Assembly: GCF_016482685.1 (NCBI RefSeq)
Contig: NZ_JACYHF010000021.1
Location: 1-64,000 of the forward strand
Length of the DNA: 64,000 bases
From: Streptomyces sp. DSM 110735
GTDB taxonomy: Bacteria; Actinomycetota; Actinomycetes; Streptomycetales; Streptomycetaceae
Reading direction: 5' to 3'
Under the pieces are notes generated by a model. It did not search any database, was not told where the DNA came from, and was given only the letters and a program-made list of their open reading frames with translations. This document shows, in pieces, positions 25,049-34,497 of this stretch. A program made the position numbers and the translations under genes. Numbering within the stretch: position 1 is the first letter of the stretch; each line of letters starts with the position of its first letter.

Positions 25049-26041
25049 CTACCAGGCGAACGCCTCCGGAGAGGGTCCCGGACCCGGGAAGATCTCGTCC
25101 AGGCCCGTCAGCACTTCCTCGCTCAGCTCCAGCTCCACCGCGCGCAGCGCGGACGCGAGCTGGTCCGCCGTGCGCGGTCCGACGATCGGACCGGTGACGC
25201 CGGGGCGGGTCAGCAGCCACGCCAGCGCGACCTCGCCGGGCTCCAGACCGTGCTTGGCCAGCAGCTCCTCGTACGCCTCCAGGCGCGCGCGGACGGCCGC
25301 GTTCGCGAGCGCGTCGGCGGCGCGGCCCGAGGTGCGGCGACCGCCCTCGGCCTCCTTGCGGATGATCCCGCCGAGCAGTCCGCCGTGCAGGGGCGACCAG
25401 GGGATGACACCGAGCCCGTACTCCTGGGCTGCCGGGATGACCTCCATCTCGGCGCGCCGCTCCTCCAGGTTGTACAGGCACTGCTCGCTGACCAGGCCGA
25501 TGGTGTTGCCGCGCCGCAGCGCGGTCTCGTTCGCCTGGGCGATCTTGTAGCCGGGGAAGTTGGAGGAGCCCGCGTAGAGGATCTTGCCCTGGGTGACCAG
25601 GACGTCGATCGCCTGCCAGATCTCCTCGAACGGGGTGTTCCGGTCGACGTGGTGGAACTGGTACAGGTCGATGTAGTCCGTCTTCAGCCGCTTCAGGCTG
25701 GCGTCCACCGCGCGGCGGATGTTCAGCGCGGAGAGCTTGTCGTAGTTGGGCCACGCGTCGCCTTCTGCGCCCATGTTCGCGTAAACCTTGGTGCCCAGTA
25801 CGACTTTCTCGCGCCGCTCGCCGCCCTTGGCGAACCAGTTGCCGATGATCTCCTCGGTACGGCCCTTGTTCTCACCCCAGCCGTACACGTTCGCCGTGTC
25901 GAAGAAGTTGATCCCCGCGTCCAGCGCCGCGTCCATGATCGCGTGACTGTCCGCCTCGTCGGTCTGCGGCCCGAAGTTCATGGTCCCCAGCACCAGCCGG
26001 CTGACCTTCAGTCCCGTACGTCCAAGCTGCGTGTACCTCAT
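25049..26041 (-). CDS. Aldo/keto reductase
   Basis: A 330-residue NAD(P)H-dependent oxidoreductase of the AKR superfamily. The catalytic tetrad is visible: Asp and Tyr in GINFFDTANVYGWGENKGRTE (about residues 43-63), Lys in KVVLGTKVY, and His in DLYQFHHVDR. The (beta/alpha)8 barrel continues with GKILYAGSSNFPGYK and WSPLHGGLLGG; the nucleotide site is LTRPGVTGPIVGPRT near the C-terminus. It resembles general stress AKRs of the YhdN/PdxI-like group acting on aldehydes and ketones; the natural substrate is unknown. It starts with MRYTQLGRTGLKVSRLVLGT, a canonical N-terminus. Confidence 0.92.
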   Translation of the reverse strand: MRYTQLGRTGLKVSRLVLGTMNFGPQTDEADSHAIMDAALDAGINFFDTANVYGWGENKGRTEEIIGNWFAKGGERREKVVLGTKVYANMGAEGDAWPNYDKLSALNIRRAVDASLKRLKTDYIDLYQFHHVDRNTPFEEIWQAIDVLVTQGKILYAGSSNFPGYKIAQANETALRRGNTIGLVSEQCLYNLEERRAEMEVIPAAQEYGLGVIPWSPLHGGLLGGIIRKEAEGGRRTSGRAADALANAAVRARLEAYEELLAKHGLEPGEVALAWLLTRPGVTGPIVGPRTADQLASALRAVELELSEEVLTGLDEIFPGPGPSPEAFAW

Positions 26042-26089
26042 GCCTCCCTAGCCAACGACTTGAAGTGCGCTCCAGGCAAGCGGGTGGGG

Positions 26090-26650
26090 TCAGTCGCGGG
26101 GGAAGGCGCCGGTTTCGAGGACGAGGTCCAGCGGGGTGCCGGTGAGGTTCATCCCGCCCCCGAAGGTGACCGTCAGCCTGACCGCGTAGGTGTCCTTCTT
26201 CGGCGTGGTGTAGGCGTGGGACCTGCCCTGGCGGGGGTCCACGACGAGATACACCGGGACTCCCGCTTCGGCGTACGCGGCCACTTTCGGGCTGTCCTCG
26301 GGGTCCGTCGTGTCCTGGGGCGTGACCTCGGCCGCGAACTCGATGTCCGCACAGCGCCAGAGACCGGCTGCCGTCCGCTCGGCGCCCTCGGCGAGGAGCA
26401 TCAGGTCGGGGGCGAAGCTGTTGAGCGGTCCTGGCAGGTCGAGCCGGACATCCGACTTCAGCCGGTTGCGCGGGTACTTCGTCCGCAGTTGGTCGTACAG
26501 GTCGGCGGTGATGTCCCACCGGGTGTCTCGTCGCCGGGTCAACTGGACGGTCCCCTCGATGATCTCGGCCCTGTACCCCTGGGGCACCGGCATCGCTTCG
26601 AGGAGCGCGAACCAGTCGTCCAGCGTGCTCGTCGTGCCGTTCGCGGCCAC
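26090..26650 (-). CDS. Uma2 family endonuclease-like protein (DUF820)
   Basis: A 186-residue protein of the Uma2/DUF820 family, with a PD-(D/E)XK nuclease fold. Visible elements are YRAEIIEGTVQLT (active-site Glu), LNSFAPDLMLLAEG (the P-D motif) and ADIEFAAEVTPQDTTD followed by KVAAYAEAGVPVYLVVDPRQG, all diagnostic. Streptomycetes carry many copies and no substrate is established. I place the start at GTG 26650 because GGGAGG lies eight bases upstream; the upstream stretch to 26704 lacks such a site. Single gene. Confidence 0.85.
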   Translation of the reverse strand: MAANGTTSTLDDWFALLEAMPVPQGYRAEIIEGTVQLTRRRDTRWDITADLYDQLRTKYPRNRLKSDVRLDLPGPLNSFAPDLMLLAEGAERTAAGLWRCADIEFAAEVTPQDTTDPEDSPKVAAYAEAGVPVYLVVDPRQGRSHAYTTPKKDTYAVRLTVTFGGGMNLTGTPLDLVLETGAFPRD

Positions 26651-26733
26651 GTGGCTTCCCTCCCCACCGTTCTCGGGCGAGTTGTTCAACGAAGCGCGCG
26701 GCAACCAGGTGACACCGGATCACGCCGATGTGA

Positions 26734-27408
26734 TCAAGCCACGTACGGCTCCCCCACCCCCCACGCCTCGTACATCGCCCCCGCGAACGCCCCCGCGATC
26801 CGGTGTTCCCCGCTCGCGTTGGGATGCGTGCCGTCGTAGGTGTCGGTGTGGATGTCCCAGCCGCTCGGGGTGGAGGCGAGCAGCAGGGGCGCGCGGGGTT
26901 CGTCGAGGTCGGCGACCGTTTTGGCGAGGAGGGTGTTGAAGAGGGCGACCTGGTCGGCGAAGGGGGTGTCCTCGGCGGCGCGGACGTTGGGGATGACCGG
27001 GAGCAGGACCATGCGGACGCGGGGGCGGGCTTCGCGGGCGGCGGTGATGAACGACCGGACGTTGTCCGCCGTCTGCTCCGCGTTGGTGTAGAAGCCGAGG
27101 TCGATCAGACCGAGGGAGACGAGGAGGACGTCCGCGCGGTGGGCGCGGACCGCGTCGCCGATCAGGGGGGCCATGTGGAGCCAGCCCTCGCCCCACCCGG
27201 CGAGGTGCGCGCGGGGGAAGTCGGGGTCGGCGTACTCGTAGGAGTCGGCCGCGCCGGTCGCCTGGTCGTAGAGCGTCTCGCGGGGGCCGACGATCTGGAA
27301 GGGGCCGCCGTACGTCGTGCGCAGGTGCTGCCACATCCGGTAGCGCCACGTGTGTTCGCCCGCGCTCCCGATCGTCATGGAGTCACCTACGGGCATGAAC
27401 CTGAGCAT
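26734..27408 (-). CDS. SGNH/GDSL hydrolase
   Basis: A 224-residue esterase-like hydrolase. Block I holds the nucleophile serine in MPVGDSMTIGS (about residues 5-15); the block V Asp-His pair is in DGTHPNASGEHRIA near the C-terminus. Block III, usually GxND, is here SLGLIDLGF, so the usual Asn of the oxyanion hole is replaced by Ile. No signal peptide is seen, so it may be cytoplasmic. The ATG at 27408 is preceded by a weak GATGAGCG; ATG 27396 is possible. Confidence 0.82.
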   Translation of the reverse strand: MLRFMPVGDSMTIGSAGEHTWRYRMWQHLRTTYGGPFQIVGPRETLYDQATGAADSYEYADPDFPRAHLAGWGEGWLHMAPLIGDAVRAHRADVLLVSLGLIDLGFYTNAEQTADNVRSFITAAREARPRVRMVLLPVIPNVRAAEDTPFADQVALFNTLLAKTVADLDEPRAPLLLASTPSGWDIHTDTYDGTHPNASGEHRIAGAFAGAMYEAWGVGEPYVA

Positions 27409-27551
27409 TCGCTCATCATGGACGATCGCGGGGCCGCCCGGGGAATCGGGAGGGGTGTGAGGCCCGCCACGGGAAGGCGTCACGGGAAGGCGTCATGGGT
27501 AGGCGTACGACTCGCCCGGTGAACACCCGCGCGGAGTGGCACGCTTGGCTC

Positions 27552-28550
27552 ATGCGCCGACCGTTCGCCCTGCTCGCCGGGGCCCTGCTCGCGGGGGCCT
27601 GCGCGCTGCCCGCGTCCGCCGCCGACGGGGACCAGGGGTTCACCATCAAGGACCCCAGGATCACCGAGTCCAGCGGCCTGGCCGCCTCCCGGCAGCACCC
27701 CGGGATCTACTGGACCCACAACGACAGCGACGACGGCCCGTATCTGTACGCCGTCGACAGCGCGACCGGCAAGACCGTCGCCACGGTGACCCTGCGCGGT
27801 ATCGGCGCCCCGCGCGACGTCGAGGCCATCTCCATGGGTCCCGACAACCAGCTCTACGTCGGCGACATCGGCGACAACTTCCATGGCCGCTGGCCCTACG
27901 TGTGGATCTACCGGCTGCCCGAGCCGAAGACGCTCAAGGACCAGACGATCACGGCGACGCAGTACGTGGTCAAGTACTCCGACGGCCCGCGCGACGCCGA
28001 GTCGCTGATCGTGGACCCGAAGACCGGGCGCGCGTACATCATCGACAAGAACGAGGACGGCGGCCACCTCTACGAAGGTCCCGCCGAACTGTCCTCCTCG
28101 GGCACGAACATCTTCCGCCCGGTCGCCACGGTCGACCTGTGGGCCACCGACGCCGCCCTCTCGCCCAACGGCAGACAGCTCGCCGTGCGCGGTTACTTCG
28201 GCGGCGTCTACTACGACTGGAACGGCGGCAGGATCAAACGGAAGGGCCGGCTCGACGTGCCCCTCCAGGGCCAGGGGGAGTCCGTCTCCTACTCCGTCGA
28301 CGGCACAAAGCTGCTCTACGGCAGCGAGGGCGCGGAGAGTTCGGTGCGCGCCCTGGACGCGCCGAAGGGGGCGACGGACGCCTCCTCGTCCAAGTCGCCG
28401 TCCGGAGGCGGGGGTTCGGCATCCGGTGACGGTGACGGTGACGGTGTCGGTTCCGGCGGGAACGTCGGGATGGGCGCCGTCGTCGTGGCCCTCGGCGCCG
28501 CCGCGCTGTTCGGGGTGCGGCGGATGCGGCGCAAGGGAGACGGCGCGTAG
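27552..28550 (+). CDS. Secreted, membrane-anchored beta-propeller-like protein
   Basis: A 332-residue surface protein of unknown function. It has a signal peptide (residues 1-22, ending ASA), a body with propeller-like repeats (YLYAVDSATGKTVATVTLRG, DNQLYVGDIGDNFHG, VDPKTGRAYIIDKNEDGG, LSPNGRQLAVRGYFGG), a Gly/Ser/Asp-rich linker and a C-terminal helix with basic tail (VVVALGAAALFGVRRMRRKG). That end is the plan of a surface anchor without an LPXTG motif. The ATG at 27552 begins the signal peptide; the region between it and 27495 is not needed. It ends at a strong bidirectional terminator. Confidence 0.8.
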   Translation: MRRPFALLAGALLAGACALPASAADGDQGFTIKDPRITESSGLAASRQHPGIYWTHNDSDDGPYLYAVDSATGKTVATVTLRGIGAPRDVEAISMGPDNQLYVGDIGDNFHGRWPYVWIYRLPEPKTLKDQTITATQYVVKYSDGPRDAESLIVDPKTGRAYIIDKNEDGGHLYEGPAELSSSGTNIFRPVATVDLWATDAALSPNGRQLAVRGYFGGVYYDWNGGRIKRKGRLDVPLQGQGESVSYSVDGTKLLYGSEGAESSVRALDAPKGATDASSSKSPSGGGGSASGDGDGDGVGSGGNVGMGAVVVALGAAALFGVRRMRRKGDGA

Positions 28551-28574
28551 AAGCGCGCGGCAGGCGTGCGTACG

Positions 28575-28611
28575 GCAGGGGGCGCCCGGTGTGACACCGG
28601 GCGCCCCCTGC
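28575..28611. terminator. Bidirectional terminator
   Basis: GCAGGGGGCGCCCGGTGT (28575-28592) and its exact reverse complement (28594-28611) surround a single G: a perfect 18-bp stem between the convergent surface-protein gene and serC. Confidence 0.9.
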
Positions 28612-28628
28612 TGTCGTTCAATCGGCGG

Positions 28629-29747
28629 TCAGAGCCGCTCGATCACGTAGTCCACGCACTTCGTGAGCGCCTCGACGTCCGCCGGGTCGATCGCCGGGAA
28701 CATCGCGACCCGGAGCTGGTTGCGGCCGAGCTTGCGGTACGGCTCGGTGTCCACGATGCCGTTGGCGCGCAGCGCCTTGGCGACGGCGGCCGCGTCGACC
28801 TCGTCCGAGAAGTCGATCGTGCCGATGACCTGCGAGCGCTTGCCCGGGTCGGTGACGAACGGCGTGGCGTACTTGGACTCCTCCGCCCAGGTGTACAGCC
28901 GCGTCGAGGAGTCCTTGGTGCGTCCGGTCGCGAAGTCCAGACCACCCTGGCCGTTCAGCCACTCGAGCTGCTCGTTGAGCAGGAAGAGGGTGGCGAGCGC
29001 CGGGGTGTTGTACGTCTGGTTCTTGCGGGAGTTGTCGATCGCCGTGGGGAGCGAGAAGAACTCCGGGATGTGGCGCCCGGAGGCGTGCACCCGCTCGGCG
29101 CGCTCGATCGCGGCCGGGGAGAAGACGCCGATCCACAGCCCGCCGTCGGAGGCGAAGGACTTCTGCGGGGCGAAGTAGTAGACGTCCGTCTGCGCGATGT
29201 CGACCGGCAGACCGCCCGCGCCGGAGGTGGCGTCCACCAGCACCAGCGAACCCTCGTCCGCACCGGCCACGCGCTCGATCGGCATGGCGACACCGGTGGA
29301 GGTCTCGTTGTGCGTGAAGGCGTACACGTCCACGCCCGCCTCGGCGCGCGCCTCGGGGTGGGTGCCGGGGTCGGAGGCGATGACGGTGGGCTCGGCCAGC
29401 CACGGCGCGAGCTTGGCGGCCTTGGCGAACTTGGAGGAGAACTCGCCGAAGTTCAGGTGCTGCGACTTGTTCTCGATCAGCCCGTGAGTGGCGATGTCCC
29501 AGAACGCGGTGGAGCCGCCGTTGCCGAGGACGACCTCGTAGCCGTCGGGGAGGGAGAACAGGGAGCTGATGCCTTCGCGGACCTGGCCCACCAGGTTCTT
29601 GACCGGGGCCTGGCGGTGGGAGGTGCCCAGCAGGGAGCTGCCGGTGGCGGCGAGTGCCGCCAGCGCCTCCGTCCGCACCTTGGAGGGGCCCGCGCCGAAG
29701 CGTCCGTCGGCGGGCTTGATGTCAGCGGGGATCTCGATGTCGGCCAC
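28629..29747 (-). CDS. serC: Phosphoserine aminotransferase
   Basis: SerC makes 3-phosphoserine from 3-phosphohydroxypyruvate and glutamate, the second step of serine synthesis (and acts in pyridoxal phosphate synthesis in some bacteria). The 372-residue protein is of the actinobacterial type, with DGRFGAGPSKVRTEAL at the start, GNGGSTAFWDIATHGL near residue 75, THNETSTGVAMPI, and the PLP lysine in VYYFAPQKSFASDGG (about residue 197). The C-terminal NQLRVAMFPAIDPADVEAL is diagnostic. It is a single gene, divergent from the FAD/Fe-S dehydrogenase. Confidence 0.93.
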   Translation of the reverse strand: MADIEIPADIKPADGRFGAGPSKVRTEALAALAATGSSLLGTSHRQAPVKNLVGQVREGISSLFSLPDGYEVVLGNGGSTAFWDIATHGLIENKSQHLNFGEFSSKFAKAAKLAPWLAEPTVIASDPGTHPEARAEAGVDVYAFTHNETSTGVAMPIERVAGADEGSLVLVDATSGAGGLPVDIAQTDVYYFAPQKSFASDGGLWIGVFSPAAIERAERVHASGRHIPEFFSLPTAIDNSRKNQTYNTPALATLFLLNEQLEWLNGQGGLDFATGRTKDSSTRLYTWAEESKYATPFVTDPGKRSQVIGTIDFSDEVDAAAVAKALRANGIVDTEPYRKLGRNQLRVAMFPAIDPADVEALTKCVDYVIERL

Positions 29748-29909
29748 GAGTCGGAGCGTATCCGGTGCGCGAAACGGTACGAAGCCCTGTCCGTCGGATG
29801 AGACGAGATCTCCGGTTCGTGGACTTGTGGGCTCGTACGACGATCCCAGGAGCGGGGAGGGCCTGTGGACAACTTCCGATGCCGGTGAGTGATCGGATGC
29901 ATGCTGGAG

Positions 29910-30022
29910 CCACGACCGGTCTGCGGACCACGACCGGCCTGCGGGACCAGGACCGGTCCACGAGGACCACGACCGGTCCGCGGGACCGCGAGCGAACTAC
30001 GGGACCACGAGCGAGCTACGGG
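29910..30022. repeat. Short tandem repeat before dehydrogenase gene
   Basis: About six imperfect 19-22-bp copies of GGACCACGACCGGTCTGC, then ACGGGACCACGAGCGAGCT, fill the leader of the next gene up to its ribosome binding region. The repeat explains the ORF that reads upstream from 30030 to 29889. Confidence 0.65.
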
Positions 30023-30029
30023 GGACGGG

Positions 30030-33000
30030 ATGAGCTTCGAGGAAGGGCTGTCGGCGGAAGGGCTGTTCGAGCGAGAGGCGTTCGCGCAGGGGCTGGAAGC
30101 GGAGCTGCGGCGCGCCGTGCGGGGCGAGGTCGGCTTCGGCGTCACCGACCGCGCCCTCGTGACGATGGACGCGTCCAACTACCGCCGCGTCCCGCTGGGC
30201 GTGGTGGCGCCCCGGGACACGGACGACGTGGCGGCGGTGCTGGAGGTGTGCCGGGCGCGCGAGGTGCCGGTGGTGGCGCGCGGCGGGGGCACGTCCATCG
30301 CCGGGCAGGCGACGGGCACGGGCGTGGTCCTCGACTTCACCCGGCACATGAACGCCCTGCTGGACCTGGACCCGGGCGCGGGAACCGCCGTGGTCCAGCC
30401 TGGCCTGGTCCTCGACCGCCTCCAGGAGGCCGCCGCTCCGCACGGTCTGCGCTTCGGACCCGACCCGTCCACGCACGGCCGCTGCACGCTCGGCGGGATG
30501 ATCGGCAACAACTCCTGCGGCTCCCACTCGGTGGCCTGGGGCACGACGGCCGACAGTGTGCGCGAGCTGTCCGTGCTCACCGCGCGCGGCGACCGGCTGC
30601 GCCTCGGCGGGAACTGGGCAGGGGCACCGCCCGGGTTGCGGGAACTTGCCGAGGGTGAACTCGCCCGCCTGCGCACCGGCTTCCCGGACCTGCCGCGCCG
30701 CATCTCCGGGTACGCCCTGGACGCCCTGCTGCCCGAGAACGGCGCGGACGTCGCCCGCTCCTTCTGCGGCTCCGAGGGCACCCTCGGCATCCTCACCGAG
30801 GCGGTCGTGAACCTGGTCCCGGAACCCCGCGCACGTGCCCTCGCCGTGCTGGGCTACGCCGACGAGAGCGCCGCCGCCGAAGCCGCCCCCGGACTGCTGC
30901 CGCTCGCCCCGCTCACCGTGGAGGGCATGGCCGCCGACCTGATCCGCGCACCGGCGGGGCTGCCGAAGGGCGGCGCCTGGCTGTTCGTGGAGACGGGCGG
31001 GGAAACGCCGGGGGAGGCACGCGCACGGGCAGAGGCGGTGGTCCGCGCGGCCGACGCGGTGGACGCGCGCGTGGTCATCGACCCATCCGAACGGCGCACC
31101 CTGTGGCGGCTGCGCGAGGACGCGGCCGGCACCGCGACCCGGATGCCCGACGGCACGGAGGCGTGGCCCGGCTGGGAGGACTGCGCGGTGCCGCCCGCCC
31201 GCCTCGGCGCCTATCTGCGCGACTTCCGCGCCCTGCTCGCCGGGCACGGGTTGCGTGGAACGCCCTACGGCCACTTCGGGGACGGCTGTGTCCACGTCCG
31301 CATCGACTTCGACCTGCTCACCGACGCGGGCGTCAGCCGCTTCCGCCGCTTCTCCGAGGACCTGGCCGACCTGGTCGTCGCGCACGGCGGCTCGCTGTCC
31401 GGGGAGCACGGCGACGGACAGGCGCGCGCGGAGCTGCTGCCCCGCATGTACGGCGCGGAGACGGTCGAGCTGTTCGAGCGGGCCAAGGCGGTCTGGGACC
31501 CCGACGACCTGCTCAACCCCGGGATACTGGTCCGCCCGGCACCGCTGGACGCCAACCTGCGCTTCGCCGTGCTGCCCCGCCGCCCGGTGGAGGTGACCTT
31601 CGGCTACCCGGCCGACGGCGGCGACTTCCGCGCGGCGGTCCGCCGCTGCGTAGGCGTCGCCAAGTGCCGTACGACCAGCGTGTCCGGGTCCGCCGTGATG
31701 TGCCCCTCCTTCCGGGCCACCGGCGAGGAAGCCCACTCCACACGCGGGAGAGCCCGGCTGCTGCACGAGATGCTCGCGGGCGAGCTGATCACCGACGGCT
31801 GGCGCTCCACCGAGGTCAGGGACGCGCTGGACCTGTGCCTGTCCTGCAAGGGCTGCCGCTCGGACTGCCCGGTCGGCGTCGACATGGCAACTTACAAGGC
31901 AGAGTTCCTGCACCACCACTACGCCGGACGCCTGCGCCCCGCCGCGCACTACAGCATGGGCTCGCTCCCGGTCTGGCTGCGCTGGATCGCCCGCACCCGC
32001 ACCGCGCCCCTGCTCAACGCGCTCGCCTCGGTACGCCCACTGGCCCGGGCGGCGCGACGGGCGGCGGGGATCGCGGTTGAGCGGGAGATTCCCCGGGTGG
32101 CGGAGCGGACGTTCGGGCAGTGGTGGCGGGGGCGGGCTAGTCCTCGCGACCCGGACGGTGGCTTGGGCGGTCCGGGCGGCGTCGGCGGTCCGGGCGCCTT
32201 CGGGGGCGGCGCGCTCGCGGGCCGTACCGCCCCGGGTGGGACCGGGGACCTGGTGGTCCTGTGGCCGGACACCTTCACCGAGCATCTGTCCCCGTCCGTC
32301 GGCCGGGCGGCGGTGCGGGTGCTGGAGGCGGCCGGGCTGCGGGTCGCCCTGCCGCCGACGCTGCGACTGCGGGGACGCCCGGTCGGGGACGGCCGCTCAC
32401 GCGCGGCGACCGCGCTGCTCCGGGCCCGCCGGGACCGGGTCTGCTGCGGGCTCACGTACATCTCCACCGGTCGCCTCGACGCCGCCCGCGCAGTACTGCG
32501 CCGCACCCTGGACCTGATGGAACCGGTGCTGGAGGCGGGCGCCCCGGTCGTCGTCCTGGAGCCGAGCTGCGCGGCGGCGCTCCGCTCCGACCTGCCCGAG
32601 CTGTTGCCCGAGGACCCGCGCGCGGACCGGCTCGCCGCCTCCGTCCTCACCTTCGCGGAGGCGCTGGAGCGGCACGCGCCCCTGTGGACGCCGCCCGCCG
32701 TGGACCGCCCGGTGGCCGGCCAGACCCACTGCCACCAGCACGCGGTGCTCGGTGACACCGCCGACCGAGGACTGCGCGCGTCGGCGGGGCTGACCGGTGA
32801 CCTCAGCGGCGGCTGCTGCGGGCTCGCGGGCAACTTCGGCTTCGAGAAAGGACACTTCGAGGTCTCCCGCGCCTGCGCGGAGGACCAGCTCCTGCCCGCG
32901 GTCCGGCAGGCACCCCCGGACGCCGTGATCCTCGCCGACGGCTACTCCTGCCGCACCCAACTGGCCCAACTGACCGGCATACGCGGCCGCCACCTCGCGG

Positions 33001-33044
33001 AGGTGCTCGCGGACGCGCTGGACCGGGCGGAAGGAGGGCCGTGA
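30030..33044 (+). CDS. FAD-linked oxidase and Fe-S fusion protein (D-2-hydroxyacid dehydrogenase type)
   Basis: A 1004-residue fusion of a GlcD-like flavoprotein and a GlcF-like iron-sulfur protein, as in YdiJ and D-2-hydroxyglutarate or D-lactate dehydrogenases; electrons probably pass to quinone. The FAD-binding PCMH domain (about 40-260) has VPVVARGGGTSIAGQATGTG and GGMIGNNSCGSHS. The substrate domain contains HFGDGCVHVRIDFDLL and SGEHGDGQARAELL. From about residue 540 there are cysteines in AVMCPSFRATGEE and CLSCKGCRSDCPVGVDM (4Fe-4S), then a CCG-type domain with SGGCCGLAGNFGFE. Electron donor unknown; single gene. Confidence 0.88.
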   Translation: MSFEEGLSAEGLFEREAFAQGLEAELRRAVRGEVGFGVTDRALVTMDASNYRRVPLGVVAPRDTDDVAAVLEVCRAREVPVVARGGGTSIAGQATGTGVVLDFTRHMNALLDLDPGAGTAVVQPGLVLDRLQEAAAPHGLRFGPDPSTHGRCTLGGMIGNNSCGSHSVAWGTTADSVRELSVLTARGDRLRLGGNWAGAPPGLRELAEGELARLRTGFPDLPRRISGYALDALLPENGADVARSFCGSEGTLGILTEAVVNLVPEPRARALAVLGYADESAAAEAAPGLLPLAPLTVEGMAADLIRAPAGLPKGGAWLFVETGGETPGEARARAEAVVRAADAVDARVVIDPSERRTLWRLREDAAGTATRMPDGTEAWPGWEDCAVPPARLGAYLRDFRALLAGHGLRGTPYGHFGDGCVHVRIDFDLLTDAGVSRFRRFSEDLADLVVAHGGSLSGEHGDGQARAELLPRMYGAETVELFERAKAVWDPDDLLNPGILVRPAPLDANLRFAVLPRRPVEVTFGYPADGGDFRAAVRRCVGVAKCRTTSVSGSAVMCPSFRATGEEAHSTRGRARLLHEMLAGELITDGWRSTEVRDALDLCLSCKGCRSDCPVGVDMATYKAEFLHHHYAGRLRPAAHYSMGSLPVWLRWIARTRTAPLLNALASVRPLARAARRAAGIAVEREIPRVAERTFGQWWRGRASPRDPDGGLGGPGGVGGPGAFGGGALAGRTAPGGTGDLVVLWPDTFTEHLSPSVGRAAVRVLEAAGLRVALPPTLRLRGRPVGDGRSRAATALLRARRDRVCCGLTYISTGRLDAARAVLRRTLDLMEPVLEAGAPVVVLEPSCAAALRSDLPELLPEDPRADRLAASVLTFAEALERHAPLWTPPAVDRPVAGQTHCHQHAVLGDTADRGLRASAGLTGDLSGGCCGLAGNFGFEKGHFEVSRACAEDQLLPAVRQAPPDAVILADGYSCRTQLAQLTGIRGRHLAEVLADALDRAEGGP

Positions 33045-33185
33045 GCGGGAGGAACGACCGGAGGGCGCCCTCGCGGCGACGCGCTCAGGGGCGTGCGGGG
33101 CCGGGGCGCGGGGCGGTCGGTGCCGGGGCCGGGGGCGGAGCGCGCTCGTAGGGTGAGCGCACAGCGACCTGAAGGAGTCCCGCGC

Positions 33186-34307
33186 ATGACTCTCACCCTG
33201 CGTCCCGTCACCCGAGCCGAGCATCTGTCCTTCGTCGCGTCCCTCCCCTCGGCCAGCCACATGCAGATGCCGTCCTGGGGTGAGGTGAAGCCGGACTGGA
33301 CGGCGGAGAGCCTCGGCTGGTTCGCGGAGGACGGGCGCCTGGTCGGGGTGGGTCTGGTGCTGCTGCGGCCGTTGCCCAAGGTCAGGCGGTATCTGGCCTA
33401 CCTCCCCGAGGGTCCGGTCATCGACTGGCACGCCCCGGACCTGGAGCGCTGGCTCGCCCCGCTGCTGACCTACCTGAAGTCGCGCGGCGCCTTCTCGGTG
33501 AAGATGGGTCCGCCCGTGGTCGCCCGGCGCTGGAGCCCCGAGGCGGTCAAGGCCGCCATCGCGGACCCGGCCGCGCACCGGCTGCGCGACGCCGAGCCCA
33601 CCTCGGAGGACCCCCGCGCCCGCGAACTGGCCGACCGGCTGCGCCGCATGGGCTGGCGGCAGTCCGAGCCGGGCGCCGAGGAGGGCTTCGCGGCGGGACA
33701 GCCCCGGTACGTGTGCCAGGTGCCGCTCGCCGGGCGCTCCCTGGACGACCTCCACCGCGGTCTCAACCAGCAGTGGCGGCGCAACATCAAGAAGGCCGAG
33801 AAGGCGGGCGTCAAGGTCGTGCGCGGCGGCCACGAGGACCTGCCGGTCTTCCACGCGCTGTACACCGAGACCGCCGAGCGCGACCGGTTCGTGCCGCGCC
33901 CGCTGCCGTACTTCCAGCGCATGTGGACCGCGCTCACCGCAGAGGACCCCGACCGGATGCGGCTGTACCTCGCGCACCACGACGGGGAGGTGCTCGCGGC
34001 GGCGACGATGCTGACCGTCGGCGGACACGTCTGGTACTCCTACGGCGCCTCCACCGCCCGCAGGCGCGAGGTCCAGCCCAGCAACGCCCTGCAGTGGCGC
34101 ATGATGTCCGACGCCCATGAACGCGGCGCGCACGTCTACGACTTCCGGGGCATCGGCGACACCGTGGAGGAGTCCGACCATCTGCTCGGTCTGCTGCGCT
34201 TCAAGGTGGGGGCGGGCGGCGAGGCGGTGGAGTACGTGGGCGAGTGGGACTTCCCGCTGAACCGGCTGCTGCACAAGGCGCTGGAGACGTACATGCGCCG
34301 CCGCTGA
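33186..34307 (+). CDS. femX: Peptidoglycan bridge-forming aminoacyltransferase, FemX type
   Basis: A 373-residue Fem-family enzyme that transfers an amino acid from aminoacyl-tRNA to lipid II; in Streptomyces FemX adds the first glycine to LL-diaminopimelate. It has the two GNAT-like halves of the family, an N-terminal EHLSFVASLPSASHMQMPSW, GPVIDWHAPDLERWLAPLL, then VPLAGRSLDDLHRGLNQQWR and RRNIKKAEKAGVKVV, and the closing YDFRGIGDTVEESDHLLGLL. The tRNA-binding coiled arm of staphylococcal FemA is absent. The ATG at 33186 has GAAGGAG nine bases upstream. Single gene. Confidence 0.88.
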   Translation: MTLTLRPVTRAEHLSFVASLPSASHMQMPSWGEVKPDWTAESLGWFAEDGRLVGVGLVLLRPLPKVRRYLAYLPEGPVIDWHAPDLERWLAPLLTYLKSRGAFSVKMGPPVVARRWSPEAVKAAIADPAAHRLRDAEPTSEDPRARELADRLRRMGWRQSEPGAEEGFAAGQPRYVCQVPLAGRSLDDLHRGLNQQWRRNIKKAEKAGVKVVRGGHEDLPVFHALYTETAERDRFVPRPLPYFQRMWTALTAEDPDRMRLYLAHHDGEVLAAATMLTVGGHVWYSYGASTARRREVQPSNALQWRMMSDAHERGAHVYDFRGIGDTVEESDHLLGLLRFKVGAGGEAVEYVGEWDFPLNRLLHKALETYMRRR

Positions 34308-34497
34308 AACCGCTGGTCGCGGGGGTGGGCGCCGGGGTGGGCTCAGAGGTGCGCGCCGGGTCGCTTCTCAGCATCCGGGACGGTCGGTCGTACAGCCGTG
34401 AAATCGCTTCACACACCTGACGGTGGTCCATTACCGTGGACCGGGCAGTACACCAAGATGCACAAGATCCGTTCCGAGCCCGACCTCAGGACCGCCC